A DNA stretch of 64,000 nucleotides from Bradyrhizobium jicamae. GTDB taxonomy: Bacteria; Pseudomonadota; Alphaproteobacteria; Rhizobiales; Xanthobacteraceae. The stretch spans positions 121,532-185,531 of the forward strand of contig NZ_LLXZ01000120.1 of assembly GCF_001440395.1 (NCBI RefSeq), written 5' to 3'. Position numbers and translations under genes: made by a program. Within the stretch, counting starts at the first letter, position 1. Every line of letters starts with the position of its first letter. This document shows positions 15,869 through 23,868 of the stretch, one piece after another. Under the pieces are notes generated by a model. That model saw only the letters and a list, made by a program, of their open reading frames with translations. It did no database searches and was not told the DNA's origin.

Positions 15869-17908
15869 ATGAATGCGGCGAAGTCTCGCCTCCTGATTTG
15901 CAGTTGCGAGAAGACCATGCCGCTCGATGCGGAAGCGATCGGCCGTGGCTGCACGGGCAAGATCACGCAGGCGAACCAGCTTTGTGGCCTCGACCTCGAC
16001 CGCTTCAAGGAGGCGCTCGCCGCAGGCACACCGATCACGGTTGCCTGCACCCAGGAAGCGCCATTGTTTCGGGAAGTTGCGGAAAATTCCCCGCAAGCGG
16101 AGCTTACCTTCGTCAACATCCGCGAGACCGGCGGCTGGTCGAAGGACGCCGCTTCCGCCGGTCCGAAAGCCGCCGCGCTGATTGCCGCGGCCGGCGAAGA
16201 GATGCCGCCGCTACAGCTGGTGACGCTGGAGAGCAGCGGCGTTGCGCTGATCTATGGCCGGGATGAAATCGCAATCGAGGCAGCGCAGCGTCTCGCCGAC
16301 CGGCTCGACATCACCGTGCTCCTGACCAAACCCGGCGACGTGATCCCACGGCGTGCCAACGAATTTCCTGTGCTCAAGGGCACGATCCGCAACGCCCGCG
16401 GACATCTCGGGCAGTTCGAGCTTGCGATCGACGATTACGCGCTGCCATCCCCATCCTCGCGCGCAAAACTCGTGTTCGGGTCGTCGCGCGATGGCGCGTC
16501 GTCGACCTGCGATCTGATCCTCGATCTCTCCGGTGGCACGCCGCTGTTTCCCGCGCATGAATTGCGTCCCGGCTATCTGCGCGCCGATCCGCGCGACAAG
16601 GCCGCCGTCGAGCGCGCGATCGCGGATGCCGGCGCGCTCGTCGGCACTTTCGACAAGCCGCGCTTTGTCAATTTCGAACCGTCGCTCTGCGCGCATTCGC
16701 GCTCGTCCATCACCGGATGCACGCGCTGTCTCGATTTGTGTCCGACCGGCGCGATCGCGCCGAACGGCAACGCGGTCGCGATCGACGCCAATGTCTGCGC
16801 CGGCTGCGGCTCCTGCGCGTCCGTATGCCCGACGGGCGCGGCATCCTATGCGTTGCCAAGCGCGGACGCCCTGATGCGACGTCTGCGCACGCTGCTGCAG
16901 ACCTACCGCAAGGCCGGCGGCAGCGAGGCCGTGGTGTTGTTTCACGACGGCGAACATGGCGAGGACATCATCGATGCCCTGGCGCGGTTCGGCGAGGGCC
17001 TGCCGGCCAATGTGCTGCCGCTGCGCGTCAACGAAGTGACGCAGATCGGGCCGGAGATCATTGCCTCCGTCTTCGCCTATGGCGGCAGCGCCGCCGCGCT
17101 GCTAACGCGCGGAAAACCGCGCCACGACATCACGGCGCTTCGTCGCGCGGTCGAAACATCAGACACCATCATCTCGGCGCTCGGCTTCGGCACTGGCCTG
17201 GTCCGCATCGTCGAGACCGACGACCCGGATCAATTGCGCGCCGCGCTGGATGCCGCGCCCCGCGGGGTCGCCACACAAAAGCCGGCCAGCTTCATGCCGC
17301 GCGGCGCAAAGCGCGGCGTGCTGGAGACGACGTTTCGCGAGCTTCATCTCGCCGCGCCTGCGCCGGTCGACGTCGTGCCGCTGGCGCCGGGCGCTCCCTT
17401 CGGCACCGTGAACCTGAATGTCGACGGATGCACGCTGTGCCACGCCTGCGTCACCGCCTGCCCGACCGGCGCGCTATCTGATAATCCCGACCGCGCGATG
17501 CTGCGCTTCACCGAAAGCCTCTGCGTGCAGTGTGGGCTCTGCCAATCGACTTGCCCCGAGAAGGTCATCACGACAGAGCCGCGTCTCGACTTCCAGGCCT
17601 GGAACACGCCGCAGCGCGTGCTGAAGGAGGAAGAGCCGTTCAGCTGCATCGCCTGCGGCAAGCCCTTCGGCACCAAGAGCTCGATCGATCGCGTGCTGGC
17701 CAAGCTCGGCAGCGAGCGACACTGGATGTTCCAGGGCGCCAATGCGAAGCGGCTCGACGTCATCAAGATGTGCGCGGATTGCCGCGTCGAGGCCGTCGTG
17801 AACGAAAGCTTCGACCCGCATGCGGTGCCGCAGCGCCCGCCGGTCATGTCAACCGAAGATTATTTGCGCGCGCGCGAAGCAAAGAAGGACGATCCGCTTG
17901 GATCGTGA
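15869..17908 (+). CDS. multi-cluster 4Fe-4S protein (HdrA/MvhD-like segments)
   Basis: A 679-residue cytoplasmic protein. The N-terminus carries LLICSCEKTM and a Rossmann-like region with VALIYGRDEIAIEAAQRLAD. Two ferredoxin pairs follow: CTRCLDLCPTGAI/CAGCGSCASVCPTGA at about 284-320 and CTLCHACVTACPTGAL/CVQCGLCQSTCPEK at about 520-560. A C-terminal CIACGKPFG...CADC group could hold another metal site. It lies next to and overlaps the Mrp ATPase gene. In Shewanella a similar Fe-S protein gene neighbours the fdh operon. It probably supplies electrons or Fe-S clusters during formate dehydrogenase maturation. Confidence 0.88.
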   Translation: MNAAKSRLLICSCEKTMPLDAEAIGRGCTGKITQANQLCGLDLDRFKEALAAGTPITVACTQEAPLFREVAENSPQAELTFVNIRETGGWSKDAASAGPKAAALIAAAGEEMPPLQLVTLESSGVALIYGRDEIAIEAAQRLADRLDITVLLTKPGDVIPRRANEFPVLKGTIRNARGHLGQFELAIDDYALPSPSSRAKLVFGSSRDGASSTCDLILDLSGGTPLFPAHELRPGYLRADPRDKAAVERAIADAGALVGTFDKPRFVNFEPSLCAHSRSSITGCTRCLDLCPTGAIAPNGNAVAIDANVCAGCGSCASVCPTGAASYALPSADALMRRLRTLLQTYRKAGGSEAVVLFHDGEHGEDIIDALARFGEGLPANVLPLRVNEVTQIGPEIIASVFAYGGSAAALLTRGKPRHDITALRRAVETSDTIISALGFGTGLVRIVETDDPDQLRAALDAAPRGVATQKPASFMPRGAKRGVLETTFRELHLAAPAPVDVVPLAPGAPFGTVNLNVDGCTLCHACVTACPTGALSDNPDRAMLRFTESLCVQCGLCQSTCPEKVITTEPRLDFQAWNTPQRVLKEEEPFSCIACGKPFGTKSSIDRVLAKLGSERHWMFQGANAKRLDVIKMCADCRVEAVVNESFDPHAVPQRPPVMSTEDYLRAREAKKDDPLGS

Positions 17909-18767
17909 GCAGCCCGTGTCCGCCACCCCGCCAGATCTCAAGGCCCGCGCGACGTCGAAGGCGGCGGGCATTCCCGGCGTCAAGCACGTCATCGCGGTTG
18001 CCTCCGGCAAGGGCGGCGTCGGCAAGTCCACCACCTCCTGCAACCTCGCGCTCGGCTTTGCCGCGCTCGGGCTGAAGACCGGCGTTCTCGACGCCGACAT
18101 CTACGGTCCGTCGCAACAGAAACTGTTCGGCCTGCGCGGCAAGCCGCGGCAACTCGGGCCCCGCATGCTGGAGCCGTTGGAGCGATTCGGTGTCAAGGTG
18201 ATGTCGATCGGCTTTCTGGTCGAGGAAGACAACGCCATGATCTGGCGCGGGCCGATGGTGATCTCGGCGATCACCCAGCTGCTGCGCGAGGTCGCATGGA
18301 ACGATCTCGACATTCTCGTCGTCGACCTGCCGCCCGGCACCGGCGATGCGCAGCTCACCATGGCGCAACAGGCGCCTCTCGCCGGCGCGGTCATCGTCTC
18401 GACGCCGCAGGATATCGCCCTGATCGACGCGCGGCGTGGCATCGCGATGTTTCAGAAGGTGAGCATTCCGATCCTGGGCCTGATCGAAAACATGTCGAGC
18501 TTCTGCTGCCCGACCTGCAACCACGTCACGCCGATCTTCGGCCATGGCGGCGCGCGGACGGAAGCCGAAAGCCGCGGCATTCCCTATCTCGGCGAAATCC
18601 CGCTGGATATGCAGATTCGCCAGACCTCCGACGACGGCCGCCCCATCGTCGCGGTCGAGCCCGACGGCGTCCATGCGAAGCATTATATCGCCATCGCCCG
18701 CGACATCTGGACCACCATTGTCACCGGCGCAGCATACCGGCCGCCGCCGCGCATCGTCATCGAATAG
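17898..18767 (+). CDS. Mrp/NBP35-type P-loop ATPase, Fe-S carrier
   Basis: A 289-residue protein from the TTG at 17898, preceded by GAAGGA and overlapping the upstream stop; the GTG at 17916 is an alternative. The deviant Walker A SGKGGVGKS lies at about 36-44. DLPPGTGDAQLTM and the C-terminal CPTC pair in FCCPTCNH are hallmarks of Mrp/ApbC Fe-S carrier proteins. The N-terminal DUF59 domain of some Mrp proteins is absent. It may be a second, dedicated Mrp for the formate dehydrogenase accessory system. Confidence 0.9.
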   Translation: MDREQPVSATPPDLKARATSKAAGIPGVKHVIAVASGKGGVGKSTTSCNLALGFAALGLKTGVLDADIYGPSQQKLFGLRGKPRQLGPRMLEPLERFGVKVMSIGFLVEEDNAMIWRGPMVISAITQLLREVAWNDLDILVVDLPPGTGDAQLTMAQQAPLAGAVIVSTPQDIALIDARRGIAMFQKVSIPILGLIENMSSFCCPTCNHVTPIFGHGGARTEAESRGIPYLGEIPLDMQIRQTSDDGRPIVAVEPDGVHAKHYIAIARDIWTTIVTGAAYRPPPRIVIE

Positions 18768-18780
18768 ACGCGGGCCCGGC

Positions 18781-19002
18781 TCATGGGCTCATGAAGACGG
18801 CGTTGATCTGCTCTGCACCACCGACAAGGCCGAGCGCATGCAATTCATCCCGATGCAGATCGACAAGGAGGATTGCCAGCACGGCAAAAAGGGCTGCGGC
18901 GGCGACCACAAGGAACCGCGAGACGGATGCATCGGTCGCGCCGCTTTGTACGGCCGTCCGATCCCGGAGCGATGATATGAGAGCCAGCAAGGCATAGAGC
19001 AT
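18781..19002 (-). CDS. small two-segment membrane protein
   Basis: A 73-residue protein: MLYALLALISSLRDRTAV, then SRFLVVAAAALFAVLAILLV, giving one weak and one strong hydrophobic helix, and a polar tail. GAGGAG sits 8 bases before the ATG on the minus strand, which supports this reading over the competing plus-strand frames. It is convergent with the Mrp gene. Its function is unknown. Confidence 0.55.
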   Translation of the reverse strand: MLYALLALISSLRDRTAVQSGATDASVSRFLVVAAAALFAVLAILLVDLHRDELHALGLVGGAEQINAVFMSP

Positions 19003-19081
19003 TGCGATCTCTCCTCGTCGTGGTCACCGGAGCGTAGAGCGCGATTCGGCCCATGTCGAGAATGCCCGGGAAGGACATCGT

Positions 19082-19105
19082 GCCACACCTGCGAGCAGGT
19101 GTGGC
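19082..19105. repeat. hairpin downstream of DUF1127 gene
   Basis: A perfect 11-bp inverted repeat, GCCACACCTGC / GCAGGTGTGGC, with a 2-base gap. It lies 48 bases past the stop of the minus-strand DUF1127 gene and could help end that transcript. No T-run follows. Confidence 0.5.
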
Positions 19106-19152
19106 GAGCGCACGCGTGCATAGCTGGCCTTCCAGGTCAGATGCTTACCGAG

Positions 19153-19389
19153 TTAGGAGGAACGAAAGCGGGTCGGATCGATAGATCGGTTTGAGGTGAT
19201 GTGGTCGATCTCGCCGCGCGTGAGACCAATGTCCGCAAGCTCGCCGTCGGTAAGGCGACACAATTGCGTTCGCAGCCTCCCGCGTTTGCGCCACTCCTGA
19301 AATGTAATCCAATACGCTTCGAGAGGACTGTAGACCTGCCGTTTGGCGGTTGCTGATCCGAACTCGGTGGTCCCTTGGATCATGCTCAT
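19153..19389 (-). CDS. DUF1127 (YjiS-like) small protein
   Basis: A 78-residue protein whose second half (EWRKRGRLRTQLCRLTDGEL, then ADIGLTRGEIDH) is the classic DUF1127 motif (L..L.d.eLaDiGltR.dI). In rhizobia, DUF1127 proteins influence RNA turnover and phosphate/carbon metabolism. The long polar N-terminus (about 38 residues) is a variable region. Divergent from the winged-helix/TPR regulator at 19540. Confidence 0.9.
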   Translation of the reverse strand: MSMIQGTTEFGSATAKRQVYSPLEAYWITFQEWRKRGRLRTQLCRLTDGELADIGLTRGEIDHITSNRSIDPTRFRSS

Positions 19390-19539
19390 TGCGGTGTCTC
19401 CCGCCTGGATTGTTTTGCCAGGCGAAGTTGCCGCAAAATGCGCCGGCGCGCTTAACTGGCGGCTTACATTTCCCTTATCGGCAGCTTATTCTTCCTGCTG
19501 CTTAAGGGTACTGAGAGGTGAGCCAGAAGGAATGGCCAC

Positions 19540-21114
19540 TTGCGCTATCTCTTCGAGGATTACACGTTCGACACCGAACGGCGTGAACTGCATCGGGCGG
19601 CGGATGCAGTTTCGGTCACACCGCAGGTTTTTGACCTGCTCGATTACCTGATCCGGAACAGGGAGCGCGTCGTCAGCAAGGACGACCTTATCAGCGCCGT
19701 ATGGAAGGGACGTATCGTCTCTGATGCTGCTTTGACAACGCGACTGAACGCTGCACGGAATGCAATCGGCGATTCCGGCGAGGGGCAGCGTCTTATCAAG
19801 ACTTTGCCTCGCAAAGGCTTTCGCTTTGTTGGTACGGTGCAGGAAGCCCCATTGTGCGCGACTGCGGCAGTCGTTGCCGGGCCAAGCCATCAAATGCCGG
19901 GCCGGAATTTGCCGCCTCACCTTTCCATCGTTGTGCTCCCCTTCGCCAACCTTAGCGGCGAGGCCGAACAAGACTGCTTCGTCGATGGTGTAACTGAGAG
20001 CCTCACCACCGACCTGTCGCGCATCGGCGGCTCGTTCGTGATCGCCCGCAACAGCGCGTTCTCTTACAAGGGCAAGTCAATAGACGTTCGACAAGTCGGG
20101 CGGGACTTGAACATCCGCTATGCTCTCGAAGGCTCCGTACACCGTAGCAGCAACCGGCTTCGGGTGAACGTGCAGCTTGTCGATGCCCAAACCGCTACTC
20201 ACCTGTGGACCGAGCGTTTTGAGAAACCCGTCGCAGATCTTTTCGATATGCAGGATGAAATCGTATCGAGGCTCGCCAACGCATTAGATGTCCAACTCGT
20301 TGTTGCCGAGGCGCGACGCGCGGAACGTTCGCTGAATCCCGACGCATTGGACTTAGCCTTTCAAGGTTTTGCCTGCTTGTACAAGGGGCCGACTCCCGAG
20401 CATTTAACTCGGGCGCGCGACTTTTTCGAACGTGCCTTGGCAATCGACACTCGAAATGTCCGGGCGATCGTCGGCTTAGCAATCGTCGATTTTCGAATGG
20501 CGATCACCCTGCGCACCGACAACAAGACGGAGCTCCTTTCAGCAGCCGCAACAAAGGCGGTCAAAGCACTCTCGCTGGAGCCGGACGATACATTCGCCCA
20601 CTTGGTCTTGGGTGGCGTCTACATCATGACAAACCGCGCCGCCGAAGGGATTGCTGAATGCGAGCGCGTATTGGCGATTGATCGCAACGCGGCCTGGGCT
20701 CACAGCAGCATTGGTGTGGCCAAAATTCATATGGGGCGCCCCGCCGAGACCGAAGGTCACGTACTTGAGGCCTTCCGTCTCTCCCCCCGCGATACGCTTG
20801 CACACCAGTGGATGGACATTGTAGGAACGGCCAAGATGCATCTCAGTGCAGACGCCGAAGCCGCCGACTGGTTGCGACGAAGTATCGAGACCAACCGCAA
20901 CTATCCTGTTGCACATTTTGCGTTGGCCGCTGCCCTGGGTCAGCTAGGCGCATTGGATGACGCGCAAGCCGCTGCGAAGGCGGGACTTGCGCTTGATCCC
21001 GACTTTACTATCCGCCGTTTCCGCGTCGGTTCATCGAGCGACGATCCGACATACCTTGCTGGGCGGGCGCGGATCTGTGAGGGTTTGCGTCTGGCCGGCG
21101 TGCCGGAGGGCTGA
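19540..21114 (+). CDS. OmpR-type winged helix - TolB-like - TPR regulator
   Basis: A 524-residue protein of the adenylate-cyclase-associated CadC-like type. Residues 1-97 are a Trans_reg_C winged helix (YLFEDYTFDTERRELHR, ...VFDLLDYLIRNRERVVSKDDL, ending TLPRKGFRFVG). Residues about 125-245 are a TolB-like FGAD domain (LSIVVLPFANLSGEAEQDCFVDG...). The rest is tetratricopeptide repeats. There is no membrane helix. A TTG start at 19540, after AGAAGGA, is the best fit. Lower GC and codon choice than the neighbours hint at a different history. The target genes are unknown. Confidence 0.88.
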   Translation: MRYLFEDYTFDTERRELHRAADAVSVTPQVFDLLDYLIRNRERVVSKDDLISAVWKGRIVSDAALTTRLNAARNAIGDSGEGQRLIKTLPRKGFRFVGTVQEAPLCATAAVVAGPSHQMPGRNLPPHLSIVVLPFANLSGEAEQDCFVDGVTESLTTDLSRIGGSFVIARNSAFSYKGKSIDVRQVGRDLNIRYALEGSVHRSSNRLRVNVQLVDAQTATHLWTERFEKPVADLFDMQDEIVSRLANALDVQLVVAEARRAERSLNPDALDLAFQGFACLYKGPTPEHLTRARDFFERALAIDTRNVRAIVGLAIVDFRMAITLRTDNKTELLSAAATKAVKALSLEPDDTFAHLVLGGVYIMTNRAAEGIAECERVLAIDRNAAWAHSSIGVAKIHMGRPAETEGHVLEAFRLSPRDTLAHQWMDIVGTAKMHLSADAEAADWLRRSIETNRNYPVAHFALAAALGQLGALDDAQAAAKAGLALDPDFTIRRFRVGSSSDDPTYLAGRARICEGLRLAGVPEG

Positions 21115-21129
21115 CGACGCGATGGGTCA

Positions 21130-22155
21130 CTATCGAGCCTCTTCGAAACCGCCGAGCGCAGCGGTGAGATTGGCGCCGAGAATATCGGACAGATAGCCGC
21201 CCTCCTGAACGAAAACGGTCGGAAGGCCGAGCCGCGCGATCGCAGCGCCGATGCGCCGGAAACCGGCCGTCGTCACCGCAAGGCCAGCGAGCGGATCATG
21301 CTCGGAGGCATCGAGGCCGAGCGCCACCACCAACGCGCCGGGCGCAAAGGCGCGGATGGTTTTTTCCGCTTCCCCGATCGCCTTGATGTAATCGTCATCG
21401 CCGGTGCCCTTCGGCAACGGGATGTTCAGATTGGCGCCGAGGCCCGGACCCGCGCCGCGCTCATGCGCATATCCCCACACGAAGGGATAGAAGAAGACAG
21501 GGTCGGCATGGATCGACACGGTGAGAACGTCTGATCGTTCGTAGAAGATACCCTGCGTGCCGTTGCCGTGATGGACGTCGACATCGAGGATCGCGACGCG
21601 CTCATGCTTGAGCCGAAGCTGCGCCGCCGCCACCGCGCTGTTGTTGAAGAAACAGAAGCCGCCCGACATGTCGGCATAGGCATGATGGCCCGGCGGCCGG
21701 CATAGCGCATACACGGCGTCTTCGCCGTCCATGACGAGTTGCGCCGCGGTCGTGGCGACATCGGTCGCGGCGCAGGCGGCGGCGTAAGTGCCCTTGCTGA
21801 TCGGAGCCGCCGTATCCGCCGCGTGCCAGCCGAGGCGGCCGACGATATGGGTTGGATAGGTCGCGCCGTAACGAACCGGGTGGATGTTGGCGATCATCTC
21901 CGCACCGGAATCGCCGAGCGCGACCCAGGCGTCCCAGGCTTCCTCCATGAAGCGCAGATATTCCGCGCTGTGCACCCGTGCACGTGGCCCCTGGCCGAAC
22001 AACGTAGGCTCGACGACCGTGTGCTTGCCGGCCTTCAGCCCTGCCAACAACCGGTCGGCGCGTTCGGGCTGCTCGGTGGTGCGCTTGATCACGCCGCGCA
22101 CCAGGAAGAATTGCGGATCGTGGCTGCGATGCAGTTCGGTGTAGACGGCCTTCAC
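21130..22155 (-). CDS. acetylpolyamine amidohydrolase-like (class II HDAC family) enzyme
   Basis: A 341-residue protein, equal in length to Mycoplana acetylpolyamine amidohydrolase. The catalytic His pair is His157-His158 (CRPPGHHAYADMSGGFCFFNN), the Zn ligands are Asp193 and His195 (DVDVHHGNG) and Asp281 (GLDASEHDP), and the transition-state Tyr is Tyr320 (QEGGY). It should remove acetyl or acyl groups from a small amine. It overlaps the GntR gene by 4 bases and is divergent from the ABC transporter operon. The exact substrate is unknown. Confidence 0.92.
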   Translation of the reverse strand: MKAVYTELHRSHDPQFFLVRGVIKRTTEQPERADRLLAGLKAGKHTVVEPTLFGQGPRARVHSAEYLRFMEEAWDAWVALGDSGAEMIANIHPVRYGATYPTHIVGRLGWHAADTAAPISKGTYAAACAATDVATTAAQLVMDGEDAVYALCRPPGHHAYADMSGGFCFFNNSAVAAAQLRLKHERVAILDVDVHHGNGTQGIFYERSDVLTVSIHADPVFFYPFVWGYAHERGAGPGLGANLNIPLPKGTGDDDYIKAIGEAEKTIRAFAPGALVVALGLDASEHDPLAGLAVTTAGFRRIGAAIARLGLPTVFVQEGGYLSDILGANLTAALGGFEEAR

Positions 22156-22901
22156 ACGGTTGCTCCGTTGGTTGGAATGAGAATCCCGCTCGGCGGTTCG
22201 GCGGCATTGCCGGCCGGCAGCGCAAGCTCCCGCGCCAGCCTGCCGACTTCGCGCCAGGCGTGACCGATATGGTGGTCGACATGCGCGGTGATGCGCTCGG
22301 GATGACCGGCCTCGATCGCGGCCAGCAGCGGCTCGTGCGTCCGCGCGATCTCATGCGGGTCGTCGTAAAGACGCCCGATCAGGCCGATCACCATGCGCAG
22401 TTCTGCCGCGAGATCATCGAACAGCCGCAGCAGGCGGCGGTTATCAGCAACTTCAAAGATCAGCCGGTGAAAGCGATAGTCCTCTTCCACCTGCCGCGCC
22501 GGATCGTCGAGATCGGCGGTCTTGTGCAGAACGTCGATCTGCCGCCGCAACGCGTCGCGCGATGCCGTCGTCAGGTTGCGCGCCGCCAGCACGCTGGCGT
22601 GCCGTTCGATGCAGAGCCGCAAATCGTAGATCTCGTCGATGTTCCTGATTTCGAGCTTGCGCACAAAAAAGCCGCGGCGCGGCTTCGCCACCAGCAGACC
22701 CTGTTTTTCCAGAAGCCGGGCCGCCTCACGGACCGGCGCGCGGCTGACGCCCAATTCCCGGGCAATCCCCGCTTCCACCACCTTGGAACCGGGCGGCAGG
22801 CGGCCCTGAACGATCGCCTGGGTCAGGATGCGCGCGACCTGGCCGACCAGATCGCTGTCCGCAACGGCCGGCAATCCAACAGGAAGAGACATAGGTCGCA
22901 T
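22152..22901 (-). CDS. GntR family (FCD) transcriptional regulator
   Basis: A 249-residue regulator. The winged helix comprises residues 15-80 (ILTQAIVQGRLPPGSKVVEA, GIARELGVSRAPVREAARLL) and the FCD ligand-binding domain residues 95-225 (DEIYDLRLCIERHA..., with metal-type HRLIF, ARTHEPLL and HVDHHI). It is divergent from the aldolase-ABC transporter operon and coupled to the HDAC-like gene, so it probably controls both through the palindrome near 22945-22954. The ligand is unknown. Confidence 0.92.
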   Translation of the reverse strand: MRPMSLPVGLPAVADSDLVGQVARILTQAIVQGRLPPGSKVVEAGIARELGVSRAPVREAARLLEKQGLLVAKPRRGFFVRKLEIRNIDEIYDLRLCIERHASVLAARNLTTASRDALRRQIDVLHKTADLDDPARQVEEDYRFHRLIFEVADNRRLLRLFDDLAAELRMVIGLIGRLYDDPHEIARTHEPLLAAIEAGHPERITAHVDHHIGHAWREVGRLARELALPAGNAAEPPSGILIPTNGATV

Positions 22902-22944
22902 CGGCTAAACCCGCGTCATTTCGTGTATAATTTTTAATCGTCGA

Positions 22945-22954
22945 TTGTCGACAG
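22945..22954. promoter_or_regulatory. GntR-type operator candidate in divergent promoter region
   Basis: TTGTCGACAG is close to the TnGTnnACnA consensus of FCD-type GntR regulators. It lies in the 119-base gap between the GntR gene and the aldolase gene, 20 bases downstream of a TATAAT-like element (22925-22931). Confidence 0.4.
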
Positions 22955-23020
22955 TTTAGTCTTGCCCTAATGTCATGCCCCACGCAAGCTGAAAACGTTG
23001 GAACGTGGACAAAGGCGGAA

Positions 23021-23809
23021 ATGACAAGCGCAGCGCAAAACACCGCAACGGCATGGCCTGCGGCTGATGACCAGACCCTCCAGATGCGGATCGACCTCGC
23101 GGCGGCCTACCGGCTCATTCACCGGCTCGGTCTGGATGACAGCATCTACACCCACATCTCGGTGCGACTGCCGGGCCGGAACGACCGCTTCCTGATCAAT
23201 CCCTATGGGCTGCGTTTCGAGGAAGTCACGGCGTCCAACCTGGTGACGGTCGATCTCGACGGCAACGTCATCGACGATCCCATGGGGCTCGGCATCAACC
23301 CGGCCGGTTTCACCATTCACAGCGCCGTCCATGCCGCGCGGCATGACGCGATCTGCGTCCTGCACACGCATACGGTGGCCGGCATTGCCGTTGCCTGCCA
23401 GAAGCAGGGGCTGTTGCCGCTCAATCAATGGTCGCTGCAGTTCACCGGCTGCCTCGCCTATCACGACTACGAAGGCATTGCGCTCGATCTTGATGAGCGC
23501 GAACGCCTCGTCGCCGATCTCGGCGACAAGTTCGTGATGGTCTTGCGCAATCACGGCATGCTGACCTGCGGACGTTCCGTCGCCGAAGCGTTCAAGCTGA
23601 TGCACAATCTGGAACGCTCCTGCCGCGCACAGCTCGCCGTGCAATCGTCGGGCGCCGAGTTCATTCCGCTTTCCGACGCCGTCGCCCGCAAGACGGCCGG
23701 CCAGTACGCGACCTTCTACGACGCGATCGAGCTCAACGGCGTGCCTGACAGCGAGTGGGCCGCCTTCAAGCGGATGCTCGAGCGCACCGATCCCGACTTT
23801 GCGAAGTGA
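23021..23809 (+). CDS. class II aldolase/adducin family protein
   Basis: About 262 residues from the ATG at 23021 (AAGGCGGA upstream; an ATG at 22970 has no ribosome site). Metal-binding His residues sit in the HTHTVAGIAVA motif and in LRNHGMLTCG, and the N-terminal AAAYRLIHRLGLDDSIYTHISVRLPG is typical of the aldolase II fold (fuculose-phosphate aldolase, RhaD, adducin). It could act as an aldolase or decarboxylase on a phosphorylated or hydroxy substrate. It is the first gene of the operon running to 32246. Confidence 0.85.
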   Translation: MTSAAQNTATAWPAADDQTLQMRIDLAAAYRLIHRLGLDDSIYTHISVRLPGRNDRFLINPYGLRFEEVTASNLVTVDLDGNVIDDPMGLGINPAGFTIHSAVHAARHDAICVLHTHTVAGIAVACQKQGLLPLNQWSLQFTGCLAYHDYEGIALDLDERERLVADLGDKFVMVLRNHGMLTCGRSVAEAFKLMHNLERSCRAQLAVQSSGAEFIPLSDAVARKTAGQYATFYDAIELNGVPDSEWAAFKRMLERTDPDFAK

Positions 23810-23868
23810 CAAGCGCGCCCTCGACGATCTGAGAACGCGAAGCCCATTTTCTTTAAACGAGGTATGGA

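Noticed and set aside
18784..18975. Plus-strand frame reading MQIDKEDCQHGKKGCGGDHK-like sequence
   Set aside because: No start or ribosome site upstream; the opposite strand has a GAGGAG-led membrane protein that explains the same DNA better.
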